From the NCBI GenBank assembly GCA_964017155.1, contig OZ024854.1, positions 20,274,601 to 20,338,600 of the forward strand: DNA of 64,000 bases, given 5' to 3'. This document shows positions 11,601 to 24,400 of the stretch, piece by piece. Numbering within the stretch: position 1 is the first letter of the stretch; each line of letters begins with the position of its first letter. The notes beneath the pieces are model-generated. The model ran no database searches, was not told the DNA's origin, and saw only the letters and a program-made list of their open reading frames with translations. A program made the position numbers and the translations under genes. This DNA comes from Oasisia sp. SBJ-2009 (taxonomy: Eukaryota > Annelida > Polychaeta > Sabellida > Siboglinidae).

Positions 11601-12540
11601 TTGAAACACCATTAGGAAAGTAAATCTACAAGTGCTTTAGTGTTGATCAAGAGATGATGTGGACATTAGGTCAAGAGATTATGTGGCCAAATGCTTCTCC
11701 AATCCTACAGTTATTGGTAAATTATCAGCATGAACGTGGAAAGGAAGTAATAAGGTTAAAATCTGTTCACAGTTTGGCTGATAAGTGGAACAAAGACCTC
11801 ACCGTACATAGCCTCAATCTGCCGGAACATATGTGCTGCCACCTTCTGGGTGCATTGGCAAACAGTACTGCGTCACTGCCCGAGTCACTGCGCCATCTCG
11901 ACGACTTCTATGTGAGTTAGCTGTGTGAGTTAGCTGATAGATACATATTCAGTGCACATCGTTTGGCGCCACCTACTGCACCACATGTAGAGGGAAAGGT
12001 TACAATTTCAATAGCACACGTGCTTGGCTTCACAGCCGTGGTTTTATTCACAACTTAATGTAAACCATTTTTTATACTGTGCGTCATATTCATGTTTGCA
12101 GCAATATACATAAGTCATACCTTTCTACAAATAAAACTACACGTAATTTAAAATTGAAAAGCTTTGTAAACATCAGTACATCTAATCTTTAAATATATTA
12201 GCGTTCTGTTTTGCAATAGATATGGATTTCATTAAAATAAAACAAGTTATTTAACCTACAAAGAATAGTCATTGTTGTTTTTGATGAAAAACATGCATCG
12301 TGCTTGTACATTTAAAATGTAATTGCTGTGTTGATTCTGTATGTGTGCTACATTGTCAGTCAGTCATGATATCATGCCAGTAGCCTTTCACCCGATTGTT
12401 AAACACTTGAATACACTAATATATCATACCAGATATGTTTTATGCTACTGCTGCAATATATTTCTATATAATGTGCTGTTGAAATGTGATTTCAGGTCGG
12501 TTGTTTGAATACAAAGCAAGTGGACAAGGGTCAGTCTTGA
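8389..12540 (+). CDS. UBE3D: E3 ubiquitin-protein ligase E3D (UBE3D), complete, 7 exons
   Basis: UBE3D is a HECT-like E3 that binds E2 enzymes; relatives have been linked to cyclin B and to the mRNA 3'-end machinery. The exons are 8389-8696, 9204-9490, 9883-9994, 10806-10926, 11324-11454, 11773-11911 and 12496-12540. They join to 1143 nt (380 residues), close to the roughly 390 of the vertebrate protein. Seen: a beta-rich N terminus, a CxCxxCG cluster (C89, C91, C94, then C102), the RVLPLPSEKW motif typical of the family, a second CxxC (C185, C188) and a C-terminal LTVHSLNLPEH...LPESLRHLDDFY block. These cysteines probably bind zinc. The start is the first ATG in frame; an ATG at 8366 hits a stop after ten codons. 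The last exon is uncertain: without the final splice the protein ends FYVS at 11920. Confidence 0.93.
8765..8935. repeat. Imperfect ~22-bp tandem repeat in UBE3D intron 1
   Basis: About six copies of a TTTGTGTGTGTTCATACATG motif with small indels, 70 bp downstream of the exon 1 donor. Confidence 0.75.
9204..9490 (+). CDS. UBE3D: UBE3D exon 2
   Basis: Encodes FKRVLPLPSEKWYEDADSWF through VTCRRCGSTLGRQHHA, the family's LPSE-W motif and second CxxC. Acceptor CCCGGCCAG, donor GTGGGT. Confidence 0.94.
9883..9994 (+). CDS. UBE3D: UBE3D exon 3
   Basis: Encodes GSNKCPGENGDVKPPLAVRL then FTHSLNLPAQ..., a poorly conserved linker. It is assigned from a strong acceptor (GGTCTCTTTCAG), donor GTAACA and matching phases on both sides. 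Confidence 0.75.
10806..10926 (+). CDS. UBE3D: UBE3D exon 4
   Basis: Encodes ADFGVEMAEVLLQQRHQYNC then FRFMVEMTEPRDNKLVPYIL, matching the STFRFTI...YILLW strand of vertebrate UBE3D. Donor GTCAGT. Confidence 0.9.
11324..11454 (+). CDS. UBE3D: UBE3D exon 5
   Basis: Encodes LTVLDSKTLLYTGHSSGLCA through KLLYKDCIRNNTA, matching the vertebrate VKVLYQPCI segment. Acceptor CTGGTTGCAG, donor GTAGGT. Confidence 0.9.
11773..11911 (+). CDS. UBE3D: UBE3D exon 6
   Basis: Encodes LADKWNKDLTVHSLNLPEHM through LPESLRHLDDFY, the most conserved C-terminal block. It is followed by a consensus donor GTGAGT, whose read-through would give V-S-stop at 11918-11920. Confidence 0.92.
12496..12540 (+). CDS. UBE3D: UBE3D exon 7 (terminal, probable)
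   Basis: Adds VGCLNTKQVDKGQS after FY and stops at TGA. The vertebrate protein ends in a similar F-x-V-A-F-L-K tail, which favours splicing here. Acceptor GATTTCAG, phase 0. The alternative is the unspliced stop at 11920. Confidence 0.55.
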   Translation, partial: VGCLNTKQVDKGQS

Positions 12541-14410
12541 CCATCCCAGGTGTTGTGACCAAAACCGACCATGTCCGGAGAAGCACCTGGTGTATTGGCT
12601 GTCACAGATATCAGTGTCATATTGCTGTCATTGCGTTCAATAATGCCTCACTACATACAATCAACATGTGTACCTTGTGTATTTCTCAGTCAACTTGAGA
12701 GTCCACCAAAGAACATTAAACGAAGATTACAGAACTGATGCAGATGTGAATATTGAACATATTTATTAATTTGTAAGAGACAATACACATATATACATAC
12801 ATATATGGATATACACATACATAATATAGATACACATACACACAATATATATACATAAGATGTACATGTAAATAATTACCCTACTCCTTACAGCAGTCTG
12901 TCTGTCCTATATATATATATATGCCATAGTAATCAGTACCTTAAAATCAAATTTACAGGTGTGCTCGCCTTGTGTCTGGGCACACAGGCACACAAGGCAC
13001 ACGGACAATATCTGGCAGCTTACAGGGACCGCATCAGTCCGACAAGTGACCATACATAAAGCATGACATATGGTTGCCATGACAACTCAATGGCCACTGC
13101 CTCGCCGAGTAGCGTAACCAATACAAAGGGTGCAAATGATTGTTTGAGCAACCTGTGCACCGAATGCCCAGGGCAGATTTGCGACAGATGACACGGGGTA
13201 GCTAGGAACATACATACACACACACTCGTCCTAGCTAAGACATTCTCATCTCTGACGACGGCTGCAGTTAGCATTTACGCAACATTCCTGAATCATTAAA
13301 AATTCCTTAACAATATTATGAACCATGCAGATTAAAAATCAGCTCATGGGATCTCTCTTAAAATAAATTCATTCCATCCATTCCCGTGACGAATGATCAG
13401 GGCTTATCAAAATAAAAAACAATGTAAAAGAACACACACATGTATACATACACGTGTGTACAATATATATAAATATCATTTGCAGCCAGAATAACATCAT
13501 AGAGTTTGAAAACATTGGCAGATGCTACAAGATGTGAAATCTTCTTTTTAGTATCAATGTATGTACAGCTTGTACCTAATGAATTGAATAATTCCAAAAA
13601 TCTCACTAACAGATTTCCAAGCACAGATTTGTTGGTATTTCAGATGATTTCATCACCTGGAAATTTGTTCCCCCAAGATGCATTATATTAGTGGTCAAAC
13701 TTTGCCCAGTACATTGTATATTTGTATTAGTGGTCAAACTTTGCCTAGTACATCAAGTCGCATCATAGTTTCACTCCCGCTTATAAAACACCCAAAATTG
13801 CACTTTGCTGCAGACGAAGCTACAGAAATATCACTAAAAATGTAAAGTGTTTAAGAGCCCTGTCCATTATCTCACGCAACACACCTGTAGTGTATGAATG
13901 ACACATTGCTGCGAAAATGACAACAGTAAGAGCAGACGAAGGACTACAGCAGTGGTAGTCCAGTGAGTGGCAGGTGCATGTAAACAATGCACAGCAATCC
14001 TTTGGTGTAGTTTCTGGGTCACTGAAACAGGCCAGTGACCAGTTGGTCACGATGACCACAGCGCACGACTAGTATCAACAGACATGTTCAACTGCAGGAA
14101 AGAGCACTGATTGCACATGAGGTCCACCCGGCATCACTCAACGTGTCACATGACTTGTGACGTGACGATCAGCCGAGGTACGACTGAGGTACAACATCGA
14201 CACACAGTTCACAGCGATGTCTGCCAGAGGGCGCCTGCTGAATCGAATTGTTCATGGTCAAAGCTACACCAGACGGAAACAGCCGAAACAGAGTGTATTC
14301 TGAGCCACCATCTGGCACGTTTGGTTCTTTCACTGCAAAGTTGAACCTGTTCATATTCACTGCTCTCTGTGTGCTTTATTTGGGCCATTTCACCTTTGAC
14401 TCGGTGCTAT
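12541..14410. other. Tail-to-tail 3' region between UBE3D and the ARHGAP21/23 gene
   Basis: No coding exon is seen. Plus-strand ATTAAA near 12714 could serve UBE3D. On the minus strand AATAAA occurs at 14375-14380, only 31 nt after the RhoGAP stop, and again at 12762-12767. Use of the distal site would give a 1.6 kb 3' UTR ending close to the UBE3D tail. AT/CA-rich simple sequence lies at 12781-12860, with a short TA run near 12909-12921. Confidence 0.5.
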
Positions 14411-16506
14411 TCATACTTCCGACTCAAAAGTAAACGTTCCTGCACAGCCACCAGATGGCGACAGTGATGACGATGATGGCAGTTCTTCGCCGGTTGATGC
14501 TGACCGACTGAAGCCTGTCCGATGTCGCCAGCCCTTCGATGACAGTCGACTAGCTTCACTGTGCGGGGACAGGCCGCGTTCTGACAACTGTAGGGCACCA
14601 GTGAACAAGGCTGGCGAGCTGCCCACGTGGCGCATGTGGTGCTGCTGTGCCAGCCACGTCTGCAGGTCAGGCGGCCCACCCCCGGGCGAGTGGTACGGCT
14701 GCAGGCGCTCCCACGCAGACGGTTTGTGTGGCTCTGCGCCACCAGTCGCCTGGCACACATGCATGAGCGCCTTAAAATGCTCCAGATCGTTGGATCCGCC
14801 CACCGTGTGGCGCCGCTTGATGCGCCGCAGGTCGGCTGCATCGCGGCGCCGCCTGGTGGACGGTGGTGACGGTGAGCGTGCCTTGCGTTTCAGTTGCGTC
14901 TCCAGCGTGACCTCAGACGGCCGGTGGTCCAGGAGGTTGTCGCGGCTGCCGTACAACTGTTCTGTCGACTTGCGTATTGCGTCCGAATACTCGCACGCAC
15001 TCATGTCACCGCTGCCACCAGGTGGCCGCTTAAACGAGGTCACCGGCAGGTCACTCTGCTCCCACTGGCTCTGTGCCCCGTCTCGTCCTGGCTGAACACT
15101 CCGGTGAAGGCTAGGATTGCGAAAAGGCCGATCGAAGTCGTAGACGACGCTGTCAACACAATTCTGTGTAGTGCCTTCAACCGACGGCCCCCTGTCGATG
15201 GCCAGGGGAGACTTGGGTGCAATCAGTTCCAGCTTGTGATCCAGAGTCGCTGTGATGCTCTCGAGGAAGTCCTCCGTGCCGTCTGCGCCGACGTTGGACT
15301 TGGCAGCACTGTCTGTTCTGTCGTACGAGTCTATGAGTGAGTCGAGGGACCCGTGGCGTCGTGTCACGCCGTCGTCAGACGGCATCAACTCAAACACTGG
15401 CCTCGCGTCTCCCGACTGGGACGACACTTGGTTGACGAAGCCGTCACGATGGGACTGCCTCGTGCCCCTGTCATCTGACGGGTGCAGGTTGGAGCAGGAC
15501 TGGCTCTGTAGGGGCAGTGAGTCTCTGCTGGTGGCTGCCAGGGGAGAAAGACTGAGGGAGTACTCGGACAGATTGCCCCGGTACTGCGCTGGTGTCTTGC
15601 AAGGCACCTTCTGCTCACATGTCGCATTCGACGACGACATCGTTGAATAGTCCGATGTGACGGACAGTGCGTCCGTGTTCTTCAGTGCAGTGTAGTCCCT
15701 GTAGGGGGCACCAGCGGTGACAGGATGAGACAGCAGATCGTCCAGGTTGTCATCTTGTTCGAGGATCTCTTTGGTGCGTTGTAGCGCCCTCTCCTTGGCG
15801 CATTCTTGCTGCTGTGTCGTTGTGTTGGCTGGCTGCGCCGTGCCGTCCACCATGTCCTGTTGTTCTTTGCCCGCCGCCGCCGCCTGGCGCACCTTTTGCA
15901 CATCAAAGTTGCCGAGTTCATCAGCCGAGTACCTGCGCAGCACTGTTGGCTTGACGTCGTCAACAGTAGCACACGGTGTAAACTCTGTCGCCGGGTATGC
16001 TGGGTAACGTGTCACTGCATAACGCGGCGACTGCGGGTTGCTTCCTGGTGACACAGCAACAGACGTCAACGGCAGTGACGCCGTCACCGGCTTCCCTATC
16101 GACGTATCACAGTTGGCTCGCTGCTTCTGCATTTTTTGATGTTCTTCATACGTAGGTGGCGCTGCTGGCTTCTTAGTGTCACCGCCAGGTGGCGACACTT
16201 CTTTGGTGTCCTGCAGCGATGCTGATGGTGACATGGACTGCGATGATGACAACGAGTCGAACTTGCCCGAACTCGACTCTCGCGTCAACATGCCTGATGC
16301 AGTCGACTGCTGGATGTCACGTAATCGCTGGAGTTCAATCTCGTGGTCGATGTTGCGCTCGTTGTATGAGGACTCGGAGTCGGGATCAATCTCAATCGAG
16401 TCGTTGCTCTTGCTCTTGTCCTTGCGACGGATGCGTCGGTTGGCCGCCTGGAAGATGGATGACATCAGGTCCTTGGCACTGATGTCTCGGCCTCGTTCCG
16501 CCCATT
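14411..16506 (-). CDS. ARHGAP21: ARHGAP21/23 exon T (C-terminal tail, stop)
   Basis: Encodes 698 codons from [20 protein letters not shown] to the end GTFTFESEV. Conserved islands: [16 protein letters not shown] after the GAP domain, [10 protein letters not shown] near 15640, and [18 protein letters not shown] with a following W-LAQQ block near 14650-14830. The remainder is Ser/Pro-rich. Stop TGA at 14411-14413. Confidence 0.96.
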
Positions 16507-19500
16507 CTACAAGACACAACACAAGCAGTTGTAGTCAACTCACGACACAGACAGTGTCATCACTGACACAGCAATTCTGGATTTGGCTAATGTTTATACC
16601 CAATTCTGGATGCACTTCGTCAATTCCCCTGAAGAAAACACTGTCTCATGTCCAAATTGTCCATATTCTACAGACTGAGATGAACACAGCATAGCAGGTT
16701 AGAAATTAATACAAACATGTAATGCCACAAAAATATTTATTTATGTTGTTTTAACCTAAGACATTGTTCTTAAAGGGACAACTGGTATAATGACTGGTCT
16801 AGCAGGTCAAGACAGCATAACGGTAAACTGACTCCCCTTACATAATGTGTTTTCTTCACATTCAACTTACTGATCGCATCCAGTTTGCAATGCAATATCT
16901 ATAATAAATACAGCCTGGTGTATTAAACAGAGGACATTTGTTGAAATGTGAAATCAAGATATGCTTCAGGTGCCTCAAATGTTTAATTTGAAGAGTCATG
17001 GTGTAAAAGGGATCGTCAAATGTGGTGTGTCCCCGCTGTACGCGTGACGTACCCATGTCCTCGGCCTTGGAGAGCAGCTCGCGGTTCATGCCACTCACGG
17101 GCAGGGCGTTCTCTGACTCCTCATCCACAGGCACATACACATCCTCATCCCACGAACTGAAGAACCAGTCATGCTGCAACACACACCAGTTACTATGACA
17201 ACCGGTTACACATGTTGCAACACACACCAGTTACTATGACAACCGGTTACACATGTTGCAACACACACCAGTTACTATGACAATCTATTACACATGTTGC
17301 AACACACACCAGTTACTATGACAATCTGTTACACATGCTGCAACACACACCAGTTACTATGACAACCTGTTACACATGTTGCAACACACACCAGTTACTA
17401 TGACAATCTGTTACACATGCTGCAACACACACCAGTTACTATGACAACCTGTTACACATGTTGCAACATACACCAGTTACTATGGCAACCTGTTACATGT
17501 GCTGCAACACATTTGTTACTATAATAACCTGTTACAGTTCCTACGATAACCTTTTTAAAATGTCCTTGCCGAATGTAGTCACTTCATTTTTAGGACTCCA
17601 CAAGTCATGTATTAATTGCAGGACATTTTCAATGTTTAAACACTGATATACAAATATTTTCACAAATTAGTAACGTTTAAGAATATTGTCATATTCAAAT
17701 AGTGCTCTGTAGCAGTTTACATCATGCATTCAAAGTCTACATTGATTTAAGACATTTCTAAATACCGAAAACAAACATATAAAGTATAAAATGAAACATT
17801 AAATCTAAGACTATTTAAAACGACATGCATACAATGTATATATAGACAGGAAGGATAACAAAGCAGTTGAAGGTGTATATTTAGACCTCATTAAACTGGC
17901 AATCAGACGGAGGTGTGTGTCACTCACATGTAGTATGATGGTCTCAATGACCTTGCACTGGTCTGACATGTCTCGCACCATTGTCACCATCGAGTCGTCC
18001 TTGGTGCGGACCAAAGTCGGGCCGAACACAATGGCCAGATTGCGGGCGTCCATCTGAAGACAGGCCGCATTAGTGCCAGGCATAGGGTAGTTAGGGAGTA
18101 GTCATTGTGCATCAGGAGGTAGATCAGAGCAGTTAGTGGGCACACCCAAAGTTGAAACTTAAACCACCTCCATTTGTAATGTAACTCGCCCCACAATTCA
18201 GTGCACCATAATGTGATCCATACTTTAATGATGACTGAAATCTGATCACCCATATTTTCACACATATCATAAAAACGTGTTGGCAAAAAACATGCAATGA
18301 ATGCTCCCTTTCAGCTATAATTAACAACAATTACCGTTTGCTTCAACAATGAATAACTGCTTACATAATAAAACAGAGTTAATCAGTACAGTATGTTAAG
18401 AACTACCAACATATTTTTCGGTAGTTTTGGAAAAAATGTCCCTTAATCTTGATGCAACTGATCTTGAGAATTAATTTACATCTAGCAAGTATAACACCAC
18501 TGTAATGCAGACACAGCCGTGACCTTGACCCTTGAGACGAACAATCGTGGAAAATATTGCTAAAGAATGGAACTGGCGGAGAAGAATAACTGAGAAGACA
18601 CAATGACCCAAACGAACTGACTGGACACCATGAGGGCTGAGGAAGACGCGTGGGAACCCACCTTGTTGACGTCGCCCTTGCTGGCGACTCGACTGAGGTG
18701 TTGTGCCAGGAATCGGAACGTCTCAAAGTTGTGGTCCGGGAGCTCATGAAGCACCTTCTTCACCTTCAACATGCGCTTCTCAGGGTTCTCAATGCGGTTG
18801 GCCGCAATGATCATGTCGTAGTGGTCTGTCAGGGCACACGGTACAGACAGGGGTGATTACATCACAGAGACAGGGGTGATTACATCACACAGGTAAAGGT
18901 TTAGTTGCCACAAAGGTTTGCTTGCCACAAAAGAGTTATGTTGCATAATATGTAGCGAACACGTGTGAGTAAATAAAGCGTGCAGCATTATAATGGCATA
19001 TGTAGTCAATAAAGATTACTGTAAACATTTATAAATACAACTACTGGGAAAATGGGAGTGAATGAATATAACTCAAACATTTTATTTTAATATATTTACT
19101 ATTCTGCGTTACCTTATAGTTCTGATCAGTATTATTCTTACCGGTAATAATTTGTTTTCCATAAATGATCATTTAATACATTCACAAATACCCTAACAGA
19201 TGCAGACAAATCTGGTATTTGTAATGGTATTAACCCATGTCAGACAAGAGAATGACTGTAGAGGAGTGACCAGTGGTCAGAGCTGATACTGACCCTCAGT
19301 AATGAGTGGGTCTGGTAGCTTGCGGAAGAACGTCTTCAACAGACTGCTGACCACATTCACATCTGACCACTTCTCATTCTCCATGTCCAGGTCTTCAACA
19401 CCCTGCAACAACAATCAACAATAACAACACTGTGCAACAACACCACTTGGCAACAATGACAACAACATTAAGGGGTCTCCATAACGTACACCAAGTTATT

Positions 19501-21336
19501 TGTTGACACTGTTGAGACCATCCACAAGTTTGTCACATGTAATGTTGGCTGAACAGTGTGCACACCTCCTAAACTTATGGTTGTTTTGACAAAGATGCGT
19601 ACTGCAGTTCTATGAACAATCATTATATATTTATGTTCATTGCATAAGTAATAAGTTAACTGCCAAGTATGTGAGAGTAATAAAACACAATAATGCATTG
19701 CTGGTGTTTCATTGAAATCTTGCCCAATGCTGGCTGAGCAGTAAACGTCCTAACATTTCAAAATTCTACATACATCAGAGAACATAACAAACAGTCAAAG
19801 CACAATAACACGAATGGCTCTTGAAATGCAAAGTATGCATGAGACTCCTCAGCCTTGTGTGTCTGTGTTGTGTGTACAAACAAACTGTGCATCGACGCAT
19901 GTGTCATACATCTGTGACTTACAGTAGCATTGTTAAGAAGTTCCTGGAGAAAGTTGACGGAGCCCGTGTTGCCAGGCACCCGGTAAATGCCCTGGTTCTC
20001 CAAACCCTTTGCTTCGACGATGTCAATGCACAGCTCTACCACCAGGGGTACAAACTGCAAGAACAACAATGCAAAAGTAAGATGATTTGGCAAATGTCTG
20101 GATCTGACCACATAGTCTATCTCATTACGAAAATTATAAACAATATATTAATCTAAATAAAAACGCTTTACAATAATAACCTATAAGCAATATTTTGTCA
20201 GGAAGATATGCCTGGGTTTACTTCCAAGTGAGGTTATTTAACTGGCTGCCATCTACACCCACCTCAAAGAAGTTAGACGGAGGACACTGTTCCAGGGGCA
20301 CGTTGAACGTCCCCGTCACCTCTGTCGATGACCCGGTGTCAACTGAGGATGCCGCTGAACTTGACCCGTAGCGTTTGAATTTTTTCGCGACGCGACCTTT
20401 CCACGTCTTGTTGTCCTTTGTTTTTGTTGAGTCACTGCTGTGGTCTGTGAGAGAAACTGTCATCAGTGACACCCGTCATACTTGGCGGAGTCGCACAGAT
20501 CAGGGTAACGAGGCCATATCGTGTGCTACAGATATTTTTTACAACTTTTATGATACTAGTTGTATTCCTCTTAAAATGGTGATTTCGGTAAAACTTCGAC
20601 AGCCGTTTAATGTCGGAGATAGGATCATTCCGACTGTAAGAAAACAACTACACTGCACCCACATGTTGCAGCATGCATGTTTTCACCTATGCCTGGCTTT
20701 ACAATGACACTTTTCACTTTGGTCACAGGAAGGATAGTTGTTCAATGTTACATTACGTCTGGGGGAAGATAGGGAATTTATTTCACGAAAAATGGTTTAA
20801 GCTAACTGTTTTCAATGGGAAATAACAATGACTCTATATATGTTGTACTTAGACACACTCCTACCTTTCTCTAGCCATGTCTTCTTGGGTCTAAAGGCCG
20901 GAGACACAGCACCAATTGACTTGGCCTTGAGAGAACGTGACGACAACTTCTTGCTCTTCTGTGAGATGCCGGGTGAACTCTTTGTCACTTGGTCAGACTG
21001 AGGCTGGCTGACCCCAGTGACCCCTGCCACTGCTGCTGCTGCCATCTTCTGTCAGTGGAAAACACTGGTTTAGTTGTTAGTTGCAGCACAGTTGCCTTTA
21101 GCACACCGTGCCGGTTGAACAGTACATAGCAACCTGTTTGCTTCTAACTCTGACAGGATGTCTTCTTAAGGCCGCTCTCAATAAGTTTGACTAATTCCCA
21201 CTTGCTATTAACATAACTTTTAGTTACATACACTGTACATACAAATCAATAAACATATACTGATCAAACAGGCAATAGTAAATATTTAAATATCATTATA
21301 AAAAGGTATAAAAAAAAATTGTTGAATATATATATA

Positions 21337-21428
<92 letters not shown>

Positions 21429-24400
21429 CCTGTATCTGAGGACTAAGCTCCACTACATTTCATTATGCCAATCACAAATCAGGATTGTTTATGTCTATAC
21501 TGAGAGAACAATTCAATAATAATAGTATGCCTAGTTAGAGTGGCGCCACCGTACCTGTGCAGCGCTGGCCACCATGTTGTCTGCGCCACCGGTGTTCTGT
21601 TGGATGGCGCGCACCCACTGCAGCATGCAGTCGTGGTCGTCCGTCTGGAAGAGGTACTCGCAGCCACCTAGTGTCGTCAGGCGGAACACATTCCTCTTCT
21701 TCTTTGCATACTCGGTGGCAATATCAACGAGACACTGACGCACACAGATGGGCTGCTCCTCATACGTGGTTGATGCTCCCTGAGTCATGATGCACAGTCC
21801 ATTAACTTAGCTTTGTTCACGTGCCCCAATGGGTTTTAGTTATTATTCTAAGACAAAGTTCCATTTTTTATGAAAAAATTCCGTGTTTAATCCATTGACA
21901 AATGGATAATAAAGTTATGGAATCTTGTACAATCCTTTAAATTAGTTGATGAACAGCAATTTCACCTTAAATTATTTTCATGATACCTAAATGGTGGTAT
22001 AGACTTAGATAATCAATAACTTACTCTTACTTACTTAATGAAAATGTTTAGATTTACACAAGTAAATTGAAATACATGCACATTATTAGAGTCTATGTTC
22101 CCAGTATGCCAAAATAAAGTCTCACTAGTTACTCCATGTTCATTAAATGATAACATAACTACAGTTATGTTATCTTACATCACATTGATATACTCGATGC
22201 GGCCTCTACAGTAACCAAACATCACATTAGCAGAAAAGATCTTTCTTGAGTATCAACTGAATATACTCACTCCACTAATGGTAACTTCCTTGTAGAGAAT
22301 CAACTGGTAGTTTTTGAGTAAGGCCCACACAGGTTTCCACGACCGATCACTGGCACGCTGCAGTGAAACATGCACACTGAATGTTCACTTCACAGTTGTA
22401 GACTTGCCTGGATACACTTTTTGTGGAGGTACGTGATGACAGAATAAATAGGGAATAAATAAATTCAGAATACAGCAATCCTTTAACTGTATATTCTGGG
22501 TATTCCAAACTCTATTACATATAATTATTTATAAACATTTGTACTTCACAGTAAAAAGCCACATAATCGGTGGTGATAAAACAGTGCTACAGAGTAAACA
22601 GTTCAGAATGTTCAGTATTTATTAGGAGTGGCCCCAGATTAGCGTGTACAAGCTGACGTACCTTGCCTTCCACCACGGCCACCTTACAGCTGAGCACACC
22701 CTCCATGGTCACCTCGTTGGCCAGCAGTGACTTCTGGTCAGAGGTAGCAGCCTCTATCCTCGGAGTCTGAAACAAAACAATCTCCATAACCACGTCATAT
22801 TTACCACCTAACTATTCACCTGTTAGACAACAGCCAATTATCCCACATAAAAGCAGTTAAGTAGAGATAAAAATATATCTTATCTATGTGCTCATAATGT
22901 GCATCATCTACAAGGGGATATGTTGCACAATCTTGTCAACTACTGCCACACATCTTGTTCTCTTTATAAGACTTCTTTATAAGCAAGAAGCCACAGCCCA
23001 GCCTGTGTGAATCCTCTCCTCCTCTGGTACATACCTTTTCGCCAAAGAATGCTTTCAACTTTCGAATGTTACTCGTCTTGGTTGGAGTTGTTCTGTAAAA
23101 CATAGTAATGTAATTAAATAAATTAATTGACATTTTGCTGCATCTGTAAAACATAGTAATGTAATTAAATAAATTAATTGACATTTTGCTGCATCCAAAT
23201 GGTGTCATATTTTTGTTGACCTAAACAATGTATTGAAAATATCCATGTCATGTTACACAACGTGCTGACTCATACGGTACCGCACCCAGTACATGGATGG
23301 AAACTGGAAGTATGTGTCTACAGATAAAACACAAAAAACATAGCTTCCTGGTAATGAATATGGAGTAAATATGTAATCTATCTTCAACTCTAATTAATAA
23401 GTGCACCAACTCTAATTAATGAGTGCAATTGCACTGTATATAACAAACAACATGTATACAGGAAGATAAGTAATTTAAAACACAACGCACAGTGTTATAC
23501 GTTATCAGTCACAAACCATAGTTTTAATTAGCATTCTTGTGGTCTGTATATCATGGGAAGGTGGTACAGGAACTGTCAACAGGGTTATACTTAAACATGT
23601 TCACACAAACTGTCGAGTTCAGTTGATATGCTCAATAAATGGGCAAAATATACCTAAGCTAAAAAAATTAGACAAACACTGTTAAATCACATTTCACTCG
23701 TATTATGTTTAATTTTGTAACTAATTTAAAATCTGTAATACTTTTTATACCTGTAAATTTGTTATTACATACATATAATGCATAAGAACCACAGGTAAAA
23801 ATTAACAAACTGCTCCTGCAAGAAACAAAATGAATTAAATACACTTAAAATCAAAACACACTGAAACAGGTAATTAGAACAAGAAACATCAGATGTGTAG
23901 TGCCATATGTAGCGATATAACATCCAACCAAAGGAAACCACGAACGGCATACTCAACATGCCCAAACCATGCAGACACGACAGGAGGGGTGCTAAGGGGA
24001 TTGACAGAAGGAACTTAGGACACCTGGAAGGATAGAAGGAAGGCTGCAAGGGAAAAACCAACAACCAGTGTGCACAGACACGCTCCACGTAGTGTCATAA
24101 CATCTTATGCCATTGAGAACATACAACATACCATGCCATGCAATGTGGCATGCATGTACAACATACCATGCCACTCATATCACATGTACTGCAGAGCATG
24201 CCTGACATGAACAATGCGCATCTGATCTCATGTACGTTTCATGCGCGCCTCACCACTGACACAAACAGTGCACACGTGCGTGGAATCAGAAAGAAGTTCC
24301 GGTACATCGACACATACAACAACAAAGTGCGAACCAGAGATGTGTGCACGTGAGCGACCTGTGGGTGGAACGTGTTGTTTACTGGTTGACATGCACCACA

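Noticed and set aside
14601..16694. Several plus-strand frames of 80-170 codons
   Set aside because: They are antisense shadows of the large, GC-rich, stop-poor exon T and show no family resemblance.
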